A stretch of DNA of 64,000 bases from Candidatus Eisenbergiella merdigallinarum (GTDB lineage Bacteria > Bacillota > Clostridia > Lachnospirales > Lachnospiraceae), in contig DWXE01000040.1 of assembly GCA_019119355.1 (NCBI GenBank), positions 62,001 to 126,000 on the forward strand, read 5' to 3'. The notes under the pieces are model-generated. The model ran no database searches, was not told the origin of the DNA, and worked only from the letters and a program-made list of their open reading frames with translations. Both the position numbers and the translations under genes were made by a program. Of this stretch, positions 51,300 through 58,843 are shown piece after piece; the first letter of the stretch is position 1; every line of letters begins with the position of its first letter.

Positions 51300-52109
51300 A
51301 TGAAAAAATGGATGCCGGCGGCGCTGGCCGCCGTGGGGACATATCTGTTCGCGGTATCCCCCAGGCTGAAGGACAGGCCGGAGCGGATGCCGAAGGTCTA
51401 CTACGCCCACAGGGGGCTGCACGACAACATATCGGATTCGCCGGAGAACACCATGGCCGCTTTTCGAAAGGCGGTGCGGCACGGCTACGGGATCGAGCTG
51501 GACGTCCAGCTGACGAAGGACGGCCAGGTGGTTGTGGCCCACGATTTTTCCTTAAAGCGCATCTGCGGGGTGGACGGCAACGTGGACGATTTCACGTATG
51601 AACAGCTGCAGGGCTTTCCGGTTTACGGCAGCGGGCAGAGGATCCCGCTCTTCTCCGAGGTGCTGGCGCTGGTGAACGGGAAGGTGCCGCTGATCGTGGA
51701 GATCAAATACCGGGGAAAGGATGACCGCGTCTGCGAAAGGACGTGGGAGCTTCTGAAAAATTACCGGGGCGTTTACTGCGTGGAATCCTTCCATCCCCGG
51801 GCGCTGCTCTGGTTCAAAAAGCACTGTCCCCGGGTTTGCAGAGGGCAGCTGTCCATGAACTATCAGAGGGAGGACGGATCCCACGGGACGCACTACTGGG
51901 TGATGCGCCATCTGCTGACGAATTTCCTGACCCGGCCCGATTTCATCGCTTACGACTGCAGGGCCATGCACGCGGTTTCGAAAAACGTCTGCCGCAGGCT
52001 CTTCGGATGCCCGGCGGTGGCCTGGACCGTCAAATGCCAGGCGCAGCTGGACGCCTGCCGCAACTGCTTTGACTATTTTATTTTCGAGGGCTTTTGCCCG
52101 AAGGACTGA
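51300..52109 (+). CDS. Glycerophosphodiester phosphodiesterase family protein
   Basis: A 269-residue GDPD-family hydrolase releasing glycerol-3-phosphate from phosphodiesters. The catalytic and metal-binding blocks are visible: YYAHRGLHD (His-Arg), SPENTMAAF (Glu), GIELDVQLTKDG (Glu/Asp), VVAHDFSLKR (His) and PLIVEIK (Glu/Lys). A short N-terminal hydrophobic segment (about 5-20) may tether it to the membrane. ATG 51300 was chosen for AAGGAAGG upstream; an in-frame ATG at 51255 overlaps the MFS gene. It is followed 9 bases later by a GreA-type gene. Confidence 0.92.
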   Translation: MKKWMPAALAAVGTYLFAVSPRLKDRPERMPKVYYAHRGLHDNISDSPENTMAAFRKAVRHGYGIELDVQLTKDGQVVVAHDFSLKRICGVDGNVDDFTYEQLQGFPVYGSGQRIPLFSEVLALVNGKVPLIVEIKYRGKDDRVCERTWELLKNYRGVYCVESFHPRALLWFKKHCPRVCRGQLSMNYQREDGSHGTHYWVMRHLLTNFLTRPDFIAYDCRAMHAVSKNVCRRLFGCPAVAWTVKCQAQLDACRNCFDYFIFEGFCPKD

Positions 52110-52118
52110 GAGGAAGAC

Positions 52119-52619
52119 ATGCACAATCAGCTGACGCCCGGAGACATCAAAAAGATGCGGGAAGAGATCGAATACCGGAAACTGGTGGTGCGCCAGGAGG
52201 CGCTGGAGGACGTGAAGGAAGCCAGGGCCCAGGGGGATCTTTCTGAGAATTTCGAATACTATGCCGCCAAGAAGTTCAAAAATAAGAACGAGAGCCGGAT
52301 CCGTTATCTGGAGCGGATGATCCGCACCGCAGAAGTCATCTCGGAGGAATCCGGCGAGGACGAAGTGGGCATGAACAACGGCGTGGAGGTCTTTTTCGAG
52401 GAGGACGGGGAAACGGAGCGCTACAAGATCGTCACCACGGTGCGCCAGAATTCTCTGGAGGGGCTCATCTCCGGCGAATCACCGCTGGGAAAGGCCCTGC
52501 TGGGCCGCCGGATCGGGGATCGGGTCTTCGTGGATCTGGGCGGCGGAAACGGCTACTACGTGGTGATCCGCTCCATCGACAAGACCGCGGATGGGGATGA
52601 CGCCCTGCGCAGCTTTTAA
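52119..52619 (+). CDS. greA: Transcription elongation factor GreA/GreB
   Basis: A 166-residue factor that enters the RNA polymerase secondary channel and stimulates cleavage of backtracked RNA. The N-terminal coiled coil carries the acidic tip in QGDLSENFEYYAAK (Asp and Glu of the catalytic loop). The C-terminal FKBP-like domain includes LISGESPLGKALLGRRIGD. Length is close to GreA (about 158). It may be a second copy rather than the housekeeping one, given its context next to GDPD and RmlD-like genes. Confidence 0.9.
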   Translation: MHNQLTPGDIKKMREEIEYRKLVVRQEALEDVKEARAQGDLSENFEYYAAKKFKNKNESRIRYLERMIRTAEVISEESGEDEVGMNNGVEVFFEEDGETERYKIVTTVRQNSLEGLISGESPLGKALLGRRIGDRVFVDLGGGNGYYVVIRSIDKTADGDDALRSF

Positions 52620-52622
52620 GGG

Positions 52623-52663
52623 GCGCTTTCGGCGCCGCACCGGCGGGGCGGGAGCGAAAGCGC
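52623..52663 (+). terminator. Hairpin after greA
   Basis: GCGCTTTCG pairs perfectly with CGAAAGCGC around a GC-rich loop. No T-run, so it may be a structured leader of the next gene rather than a terminator. Confidence 0.35.
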
Positions 52664-52687
52664 TTCGGAACGGAGGAAACGAAAAAC

Positions 52688-53560
52688 ATGCGTCTGATGT
52701 TGACGGGGGCCGGCGGCTTTCTGGGAAGCCGGCTCCTTTCCTTTTACGGAGAAAAGAATGAAGTGTGGGCGCCGGCCCACGGGGAGCTGGATCTGACGGA
52801 CGGCGGGGCGGTGAGCAGGGGAGTCCGGGGCTTTCGGCCGGACGCCGTGATCCACTGCGCCGCCGTTTCGGACGTGGGGGCCTGCGAAAGGAATCCGGCC
52901 CTGTCCCTGGCCGTCAACGTGGAGGGGACGAAGAATCTGGCCGCAGCCTGCGGGAGCGGGTCGCCGTCCGATGGGCCCCGCCTGATTTTCTGCAGCTCGG
53001 ATCAGGTCTATTTCGACGGCCCGGCGGAGGAAAAAACGGGCATGAATCAGTTCGCCCACTGCGAGAAGGAAATCCTGCATCCCGTCCCGGTCTACGGACA
53101 GCATAAGCTGCTGGCGGAGCGGGCCTGTCGGAACCTGTGCCCCAACAGCGTGATCCTGCGGCTGAGCTGGATGTACGGGGAGCTGACGCAAAAAGAGCGG
53201 GACGAAGGGCGGCAGAACCTGGGGGAGATCGTAAGGCGCATGGTGCGGGAAGATGTGGAATGGTTCTTTTCAGATGCCGATTACCGGGGCGTGACGGACG
53301 CGTGGGAGGCGGCCGGATATGTGGAAGCGGCATTTTCCCTGCCGCCGGGGATCTACAACTTCGGGAGCCCCAATACCCTGTCCCTGTACGAAACCGTGCG
53401 CGCCGTCTTAAGGCCCCTGGGAAAAGAAAAACTGGCCCGTCCCGCAGAGGGGAACAGGCCGAGAAATCTGTGTATGGATCCCGGGAAAGCCCGGGCGCAC
53501 GGCATCCGCTTCCGGGATACCGCGCAGGGACTGTCAGACTTTTTGAAGGCCGGAATCTGA
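52688..53560 (+). CDS. RmlD/dTDP-4-dehydrorhamnose-reductase-like SDR
   Basis: A 290-residue extended SDR acting on a nucleotide sugar. The cofactor loop is TGAGGFLGS (6-14). HCAAVSDV is the family's substrate/cofactor region, and catalytic Ser (FCSSDQVY) and Tyr/Lys (YGQHK) are visible. The C-terminal domain (about 180-290) binds the sugar nucleotide. It is not next to other rml genes, so rhamnose synthesis is unproven. GGAGG lies upstream. Its last 27 bases overlap the end of the convergent YitT gene. Confidence 0.85.
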   Translation: MRLMLTGAGGFLGSRLLSFYGEKNEVWAPAHGELDLTDGGAVSRGVRGFRPDAVIHCAAVSDVGACERNPALSLAVNVEGTKNLAAACGSGSPSDGPRLIFCSSDQVYFDGPAEEKTGMNQFAHCEKEILHPVPVYGQHKLLAERACRNLCPNSVILRLSWMYGELTQKERDEGRQNLGEIVRRMVREDVEWFFSDADYRGVTDAWEAAGYVEAAFSLPPGIYNFGSPNTLSLYETVRAVLRPLGKEKLARPAEGNRPRNLCMDPGKARAHGIRFRDTAQGLSDFLKAGI

Positions 53561-54160
53561 GAGCCTGCTGTGCAGCAGGTCGATGATCTTCGAAGAGAGA
53601 AAGACCGTCAGCAGGGAAAAGAGGATTTTTACCGGCGGAATATAGGTCAAAGACAGCATCAGCACCACGAAGTCCGTAAAGAAGTAAGCGCTGGCGATTT
53701 TCCAGCCCGTCGCCCGATGGAGGATCAGGGCCAGGGCGTCATCCCCTCCGGAAGCGCCCCCTCTGGAAACGATGAGCCCGGCTCCCGCGCCCACGAAGAG
53801 GCCGCCCAGCAGGGCGGCGACCAGAGGCCGGTCCGAAAAGGAAGGCAGTATGGGGCCTGTGAATTCCCACAGCCGGTAGAAGAGGGCGTAGCAGCAGGTG
53901 GAGAACATGGCGTTCTTCAGGAAGGCCGCTCCCAGCAGGCGGAACCCCACGAGATAGCAGGACATGTCCAGGAGAAAGGAAAAGATGCCCGGAGATATCC
54001 CGGTCCAGCGATGAAGGAACAGGGTCATCCCCAGCACGCCGCCTTCCGTGATCCGGCTCTGGCTGTGTACGTTGAACAGCCCGAAGGACAGGACGGCGGC
54101 GCCGGCCGCCATGCAGCCGTAGTGCTTCGCGCTCTTTGGATTCAGTTTTCTGAAATGCAA
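53534..54160 (-). CDS. YitT/YczE-family membrane protein
   Basis: A 208-residue integral membrane protein with five predicted helices (DUF161-type 5TM region). Landmarks are SFGLFNVHSQSRITEGGVLG near the N-terminus and RGGASGGDDALALIL in the middle, both typical of YitT proteins; it lacks the C-terminal soluble DUF2179 domain of full-length YitT. Function is unknown in the family. It begins 3 bases after the recQ stop on the same strand and is probably co-transcribed with it. Confidence 0.85.
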   Translation of the reverse strand: MHFRKLNPKSAKHYGCMAAGAAVLSFGLFNVHSQSRITEGGVLGMTLFLHRWTGISPGIFSFLLDMSCYLVGFRLLGAAFLKNAMFSTCCYALFYRLWEFTGPILPSFSDRPLVAALLGGLFVGAGAGLIVSRGGASGGDDALALILHRATGWKIASAYFFTDFVVLMLSLTYIPPVKILFSLLTVFLSSKIIDLLHSRLSDSGLQKV

Positions 54161-54163
54161 TTT

Positions 54164-56077
54164 TTAAAACTCCTCCGATTCTCCGGCGAGCTTTCGGCAA
54201 AGCGCCAGAAAGGGCTCGCCGTATTTTTGATATTTCAGCTCGCCGACACCGTGGACGGCGAGCATTTCTTCTTTGTTCTGGGGCAGCAGGACGCACATGG
54301 ATTCCAGCGTCTTGTCGGAAAAGACGAGATAGGGGGGAACGTGTTCCCTCCGGGCGATCTGCGTGCGCAGGCTGCGAAGCTCCTCGAAGGGAGCGCTGCC
54401 CGGACGGGATGCGCCGTTTCTGTGCGTTTTTGCGCCGGTTTGGGGCTGGCCGGCGGATGCGCCGGCTCCTGCAGGCGGCTGCGTAGTCTTCCTTGCCGCC
54501 TTCATGGTGAGCACGGGGCGAAGTTCCCCGTCTTCGGAGTAGAAGGTCAGTCCCTTTTCTTTCACTTTTAATATGGGAAACTGGTCGTCGGTGACGGCCA
54601 GATATTCCGTCAGAATCAGATACTGGCAGACCTGCCGCAAAAAGACGATGGTCTGCCCGGCCTGGGAACCGTAATAACGGTTCTGATCGAGGCCGAAGCG
54701 GAGCACCTTTTCGCTCCGGCTGCCCCGCAGGGCGTCCAGGATGGCGTTGATGCCGAAGCGCATGCCGCTGGTGAGGACGCAGCCGATGAGGTCGTTGGCG
54801 ATCAGGGAGATGTCCACGGTTTCGAAGCCGGTTTTGCAGTTGCCGCAGTTGCCGCAGAAGCTCCCTCCGTATTCGCCGAAATAGCGCAGCATATAGTCCC
54901 GCAGGCAGTCTGTGGTATGGCAGTAGAAGGTCATTTTTTTAAGCCGTTCCCGGTCCCTGGAGCGCACCAGTTCCAGCGCTTCTCCGGTGAGCTCTTCGTT
55001 TTCCCGGTCCCGTTCGATGAAAAACTGGTTCGTGATCACGTCCTGCCCGCTGTAAAAGAGGATGCAGTCCGCCGCCGCGCCGTCCCGTCCGGCGCGCCCG
55101 GCTTCCTGATAATAGCTTTCCATGTTCTTCGGCATATTATAATGCAGCACGAAGCGGACGTTGGATTTATCGATTCCCATGCCGAACGCGTTGGTGGCGA
55201 CCATTACCGGCGCTTCGTCGTAGGTGAAAGCCTCCTGGTTTTTCCGGCGTTCTTCGTCGGAAAGCCCCGCGTGATAGCGGGTGGCCGGAAAGCCGTCCCC
55301 GTTTAACCGGTCGCAGACTTCCTCCACCGCCTTGCGCGTGGCGCAGTAGATGATGCCGGACTGCCCGGGGTGGGAGGACAGATAGGCGCGGATGGCCCGG
55401 TATTTGTCCTTCTCATGGCGGACCTCGAAATACAGGTTCTTCCGGTCGAAGCCGGTCACCGTCACGTGGGGGTTCTCCAGCCCCAGCATGGAGACGATGT
55501 CGTTTCGGACCTCCTTCGTGGCGGTGGCGGTGAAGGCCCCCACCACGGGGCGGGCGGACAGGCGGGAAAGAAATTCCGGTATTTTCAGATAGCTGGGCCG
55601 AAAATCCTGCCCCCACTGGGAGACGCAGTGCGCTTCATCCACCGCCAGCATGGAAATGGAGGCGTTTTGCGCGAAGTCCAGAAAGCCTTCCGTCAAAAGG
55701 CGCTCCGGCGCCACGTAGATGATCTTATATCTGCCTTCCTTCGCGTATTCCAGCGCCTTTTTATACTGGGCGAAGGAAAGGGAGCTGTTGAGCCAGGCGG
55801 CGTGCACCCCCATCTGGTTGAGGGCGCGCACCTGATCCTTCATCAGGGAGATGAGCGGGGAAATCACCAGCGTGACGGCGGGCATCAAAAGGGCGGGCAC
55901 CTGATAGCAAACGGATTTGCCGGCGCCCGTGGGCATGATGCCGCAGACGTCCTGGCCGGAGAGCAGGCAGTCGATCAGTTCTTCCTGCCCCTCCCGGAAG
56001 GAGCTGTAGCCGTAATAGCTTTTTAGTATTTCTTCTTTTGTCCGTAAGGTGTATTTCAAATCGCTCATGTTCCCCAT
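54164..56077 (-). CDS. recQ: RecQ-family ATP-dependent DNA helicase
   Basis: A 637-residue 3-to-5 helicase for recombination repair. Motif 0/I region: YGYSSFREGQEE and MPTGAGKS. Motif II is DEAH in LAVDEAHCVSQWG, with motif III FTATAT. Motif V/VI are ATNAFGMGIDKSNVRFVLHY and QEAGRAGRDG. The RecQ zinc-binding cysteines are in CGNCGNC. A C-terminal HRDC domain (about 560-630) follows a Gly/Ala/Gln linker. Two start codons are possible (56077 and 56068), neither with a good ribosome site; a TACAAT -10 lies at 56076-56081 on the minus strand, so the message may have almost no leader. Confidence 0.93.
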   Translation of the reverse strand: MGNMSDLKYTLRTKEEILKSYYGYSSFREGQEELIDCLLSGQDVCGIMPTGAGKSVCYQVPALLMPAVTLVISPLISLMKDQVRALNQMGVHAAWLNSSLSFAQYKKALEYAKEGRYKIIYVAPERLLTEGFLDFAQNASISMLAVDEAHCVSQWGQDFRPSYLKIPEFLSRLSARPVVGAFTATATKEVRNDIVSMLGLENPHVTVTGFDRKNLYFEVRHEKDKYRAIRAYLSSHPGQSGIIYCATRKAVEEVCDRLNGDGFPATRYHAGLSDEERRKNQEAFTYDEAPVMVATNAFGMGIDKSNVRFVLHYNMPKNMESYYQEAGRAGRDGAAADCILFYSGQDVITNQFFIERDRENEELTGEALELVRSRDRERLKKMTFYCHTTDCLRDYMLRYFGEYGGSFCGNCGNCKTGFETVDISLIANDLIGCVLTSGMRFGINAILDALRGSRSEKVLRFGLDQNRYYGSQAGQTIVFLRQVCQYLILTEYLAVTDDQFPILKVKEKGLTFYSEDGELRPVLTMKAARKTTQPPAGAGASAGQPQTGAKTHRNGASRPGSAPFEELRSLRTQIARREHVPPYLVFSDKTLESMCVLLPQNKEEMLAVHGVGELKYQKYGEPFLALCRKLAGESEEF

Positions 56078-56171
56078 TGTAGCATGGCTTTCGGAAATTG
56101 GGAAGGAGGAAGTTTTCCCCGCTTTCAGCCGTCAGGGCGGAAAAAGGACGGCCAAACCGCCCCGATACAGT

Positions 56172-56201
56172 TTGACGAACGGGAGGGGGATGCCTTATAA
56201 T
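56172..56201 (+). promoter_or_regulatory. Promoter of the GH125-acetyltransferase operon
   Basis: TTGACG (56172-56177), 18-bp spacer, perfect TATAAT (56196-56201), 67 bases before the GH125 start and divergent from recQ. Confidence 0.7.
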
Positions 56202-56267
56202 CATAGGCATACAGGAGGCGGCGGGCCGCCCGGAAAGGGGCCGCCGCAGGAGAGGAGAATACGAGGT

Positions 56268-57557
56268 ATGAAAGCTAATTTACCGGAGTCCTTAAAGCGT
56301 CTGATCGCGAAGGTGGAAGAGACCTTTCAGGATGATCCCGCCATGGTGGAGCTGTTCATCAACTGCTTCACCAACACGCTGGACACGACAGTCAGGAAGA
56401 TGGAGGACGGTACGACCCATGTGATCACCGGGGATATCCCGGCCATGTGGCTGCGGGATTCCGTGGCCCAGGTGCGCCCGTACCTGATGGCGGCCAAAGA
56501 GGACAGCGAGATCGCGGATCTGCTGGTGGGGCTGTCCAGACGGCAGTTTTTCTTCGTCAACCACGACCCCTATGCCAACGCCTTCAATCAGGAGGAGAAC
56601 GGCAACTGCTGGGAGCACGACGAGACGGAGATGACCGACTGGCTGTGGGAGCGCAAGTACGAGATCGATTCCCTGTGCTATCCGGTGCAGCTGGCCTGGC
56701 TGATCTGGAAAAATACCGGCAGGACGGACCAGTTCGATGAGAATTTCGTCAAGGGGCTGCACACCATCCTGAAGGTGTGGAGGACCGAACAGAGCCACGA
56801 GGAGAAGTCCCCCTATTCCTTCGTGCGCAAAAACTGCTATTTCACGGACACCCTCTCCAGAGGGGGCAAAGGCGCTCTGGTCAAATCCGGCATCGGCCTG
56901 ACCTGGTCCGGGTTCCGCCCCAGTGACGACGCCTGCGTATACGGCTATCTGATCCCGTCCAACATGTTCGCCACCGTGGTGCTGGGATACATGCAGACCA
57001 TCGCCCTGGAAGTGCTGGACGACGAGCTTCTGGCCGCGGAAGCGGAAGCTTTGAGAAAGGAAATCCACAGCGCCATCGAGTCTCTGGCCATCGTGAACAA
57101 CGAGTATTACGGGAAGATTTACGCCTATGAGATGGACGGCTACGGCCAGTACCTGCTCATGGACGACGCCAACGTTCCCAGCCTTCTGGCCATGGACTAT
57201 CTGGGATATGAGGCGAACGACCGGGAAGTGGTGGAGAATACCCGGAAGTTCATCCTGAGCAACGGCAACCCTTACTATTATGAAGGATCCTGTGCAAAGG
57301 GCATCGGCAGCCCTCACACGCCGCCGGAATACATCTGGCACATTTCCCTGGCGATTCAGGGGCTGACTTCCAGGACGAAAGAAGAGAAGCTTCAGATCCT
57401 GCAGACCATGAAGAACACGGACGCGGGCAAGGGCATGATGCACGAGGGCTTCTGCGTCAACGATCCCGCCCGCTATACCAGGGAGTGGTTCTCCTGGGCC
57501 AACGCCATGTTCTGCGAGCTGGTTCTGGATTACTGCGGCGTCCGCGTGGAGCGGTAA
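56268..57557 (+). CDS. GH125 exo-alpha-1,6-mannosidase
   Basis: A 429-residue metal-independent glycoside hydrolase of family 125, with an (alpha/alpha)6 barrel. Conserved family blocks are HVITGDIPAMWLRDSVAQVR (with the catalytic Asp), HDPYANAFNQEENG, IGLTWSGFRPSDDACVYGY, SIPYYYEGS-like NPYYYEGSCAKGIGSPHT and the end YTREWFSWANAMFCEL. No signal peptide, so it acts in the cytoplasm. ATG 56268 was chosen for its GAGG site and family-like N-terminus; in-frame codons upstream are non-coding. It should complement the GH38 enzyme at 8696-11812 in breaking down mannose-rich glycans. Confidence 0.93.
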   Translation: MKANLPESLKRLIAKVEETFQDDPAMVELFINCFTNTLDTTVRKMEDGTTHVITGDIPAMWLRDSVAQVRPYLMAAKEDSEIADLLVGLSRRQFFFVNHDPYANAFNQEENGNCWEHDETEMTDWLWERKYEIDSLCYPVQLAWLIWKNTGRTDQFDENFVKGLHTILKVWRTEQSHEEKSPYSFVRKNCYFTDTLSRGGKGALVKSGIGLTWSGFRPSDDACVYGYLIPSNMFATVVLGYMQTIALEVLDDELLAAEAEALRKEIHSAIESLAIVNNEYYGKIYAYEMDGYGQYLLMDDANVPSLLAMDYLGYEANDREVVENTRKFILSNGNPYYYEGSCAKGIGSPHTPPEYIWHISLAIQGLTSRTKEEKLQILQTMKNTDAGKGMMHEGFCVNDPARYTREWFSWANAMFCELVLDYCGVRVER

Positions 57558-57572
57558 GGGAGGAGCGCAGGG

Positions 57573-58175
57573 ATGGTGGACATTCCGGTGAACTGCCTCT
57601 TCTGGGCCTGCGGCAATCCGAAGCTGGAGGAGGATACGCGCAGGTGCAAGGAGGAGTGCTATCGATACAATCAGCTGTCCCCCAACGACAGGGAGGGACA
57701 GCTGGCCATCCTTTCCCGGCTCCTGGGGAGCATGGGAAAGGACGCGACCTTTATGCCCCCGTTCTGGTGCGACTACGGATACCGCATCCACGTGGGGGAC
57801 TCTTTCTACGCAAATCACAACCTCGTCATCACCGACGGGGCGAAGGTCGCCTTCGGGGACAACGTGTTCGTCGCTCCCAACTGCTGCTTTACCACCGCTG
57901 AGCACGCCCTGGATCCGGACCAGCGCCGGGCGGGCATGGAGGTGGCCAAACCCATTTCGGTGGGGAACAACGTGTGGATCGGAGCGGGGTGCACCGTGCT
58001 GGCCGGCGTCACCATCGGGGACGATTCCGTGATCGGAGCCGGCAGCGTGGTGAACCGGGACATCCCTTCCGGCGTGGTGGCCGCCGGCGTGCCCTGCCGC
58101 GTCATCAGAAAGATCGAGCCCCGGGACCGGGAGAGATATCCGGTCTGGCAGGGGGAAATCGGGCAGCAGGTATAA
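57573..58175 (+). CDS. Sugar O-acetyltransferase (maltose/galactoside type)
   Basis: A 200-residue hexapeptide-repeat (left-handed beta helix) acetyltransferase using acetyl-CoA to acetylate sugars. The N-terminal Mac domain (NPKLEEDTRRCKEECYRYNQ) is followed by PPFWCDYGYRIHVGDSFYAN and the catalytic histidine of CFTTAEHALD. GVTIGDDSVIGAGSVV belongs to the repeat helix. It starts 15 bases after the GH125 stop, in the same operon, and may modify or detoxify released sugars. Confidence 0.92.
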   Translation: MVDIPVNCLFWACGNPKLEEDTRRCKEECYRYNQLSPNDREGQLAILSRLLGSMGKDATFMPPFWCDYGYRIHVGDSFYANHNLVITDGAKVAFGDNVFVAPNCCFTTAEHALDPDQRRAGMEVAKPISVGNNVWIGAGCTVLAGVTIGDDSVIGAGSVVNRDIPSGVVAAGVPCRVIRKIEPRDRERYPVWQGEIGQQV

Positions 58176-58333
58176 CCGGATACGGTACTGTTGAATTTGC
58201 GAAAAAAACGGAAGAAATTTTTGGACAGCGCGGCGCGCGCGATTGTGGTAAAATATGGTAATCGAATTGGCGGAGAAGGGATGATGACCAGACCTTGACA
58301 ATCGGCGCGTGAGATGAAGATTCCAGCATATTC

Positions 58334-58365
58334 CCGGATAAAGTGCTTGTGCTTTCCGGTTTTTT
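58334..58365 (+). terminator. Terminator-like hairpin before the RADAR operon
   Basis: CCGGATAAAG pairs with CTTTCCGG (one bulge) followed by TTTTTT. It would isolate the RADAR operon from the acetyltransferase transcript. It overlaps the -35 of the candidate promoter at 58347-58375. The rest of 58176-58333 shows no gene. Confidence 0.5.
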
Positions 58366-58375
58366 CGGATAAAAT
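58347..58375 (+). promoter_or_regulatory. Predicted promoter of the RADAR operon
   Basis: TTGTGC (58347-58352), 17-bp spacer, TAAAAT (58370-58375). The leader to the 103-aa gene would be about 84 nt. Confidence 0.45.
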
Positions 58376-58420
58376 TAGGATATCATTATGAAAAACAGAC
58401 GGATAGGAAGCCAGGAAGCT

Positions 58421-58445
58421 GTCATACTATAGTAGTAAGTATGAC
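58421..58445 (+). promoter_or_regulatory. 8-bp inverted repeat in the RADAR leader
   Basis: GTCATACT-N9-AGTATGAC, perfect arms, lying between the predicted transcription start and the first gene. It could be an operator or a 5-prime hairpin in the RNA. Confidence 0.5.
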
Positions 58446-58465
58446 TCATATCGCGGAGGAAAAAG

Positions 58466-58777
58466 ATGGCGCAGGAAAAATCAGTATCTCGACTGCTGCT
58501 GAGACAGACGGATGCGGATGCCGCAGCGCAGGGTTCCGGTGAGCAGAAGCCGGAAGCATTTGTCGTATCGGCCAGGGGTGAAACGGAAGAAGCGGTCGTA
58601 GTGAGACGGTGGAAACCGGCAGAGACGGGCGGAGAAGGAGTTATCGCTGAAGTCATTGGCGCGCGCGAAGAAAAGGAACACGGGCAGAGGACGGTGTATC
58701 AGAGGGTGTGCGTCAATTCGGAAAAAAAGAACAATAGTTACAACATACTGAAAAAGGTAAGCCGGAATTGGAAATAA
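58466..58777 (+). CDS. Unknown 103-residue protein leading the RADAR operon
   Basis: A 103-residue soluble protein, opening MAQEKSVSRLLLRQTDADAA with GCGGAGG ahead of the ATG. The centre (EAVVVRRWKP, GVIAEVIGAREEKEHGQRTV) looks beta-rich, and the C-terminus is basic (KKNNSYNILKKVSRNWK). There are no membrane segments, so it is not a SLATT or Csx27-like RADAR accessory. No family is recognised. It is the first gene after the promoter and palindrome and lies 66 bases before the RdrA-like gene. Its stop codon falls inside a terminator-like hairpin, suggesting that its translation controls read-through. Confidence 0.6.
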   Translation: MAQEKSVSRLLLRQTDADAAAQGSGEQKPEAFVVSARGETEEAVVVRRWKPAETGGEGVIAEVIGAREEKEHGQRTVYQRVCVNSEKKNNSYNILKKVSRNWK

Positions 58778-58799
58778 CCCGATTCCGGTTTATTATTTT
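58762..58799 (+). terminator. Intra-operon attenuator-like hairpin
   Basis: CCGGAAT (58762-58768) pairs with ATTCCGG (58782-58788), followed by TTTATTATTTT. The small gene's TAA (58775-58777) lies in the loop, so a ribosome stopping there should cover the 3-prime arm. No promoter is visible between it and the RdrA-like gene. Confidence 0.6.
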
Positions 58800-58843
58800 G
58801 TCCGGCGGCAGTTGCGGCCGGCACACAAAAGGGGGATACGCGG

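Noticed and set aside
54164-56077. Leaderless recQ message
   Set aside because: A TACAAT element sits almost on the start codon, but the -35 is poor and the start is ambiguous, so this stays speculative.
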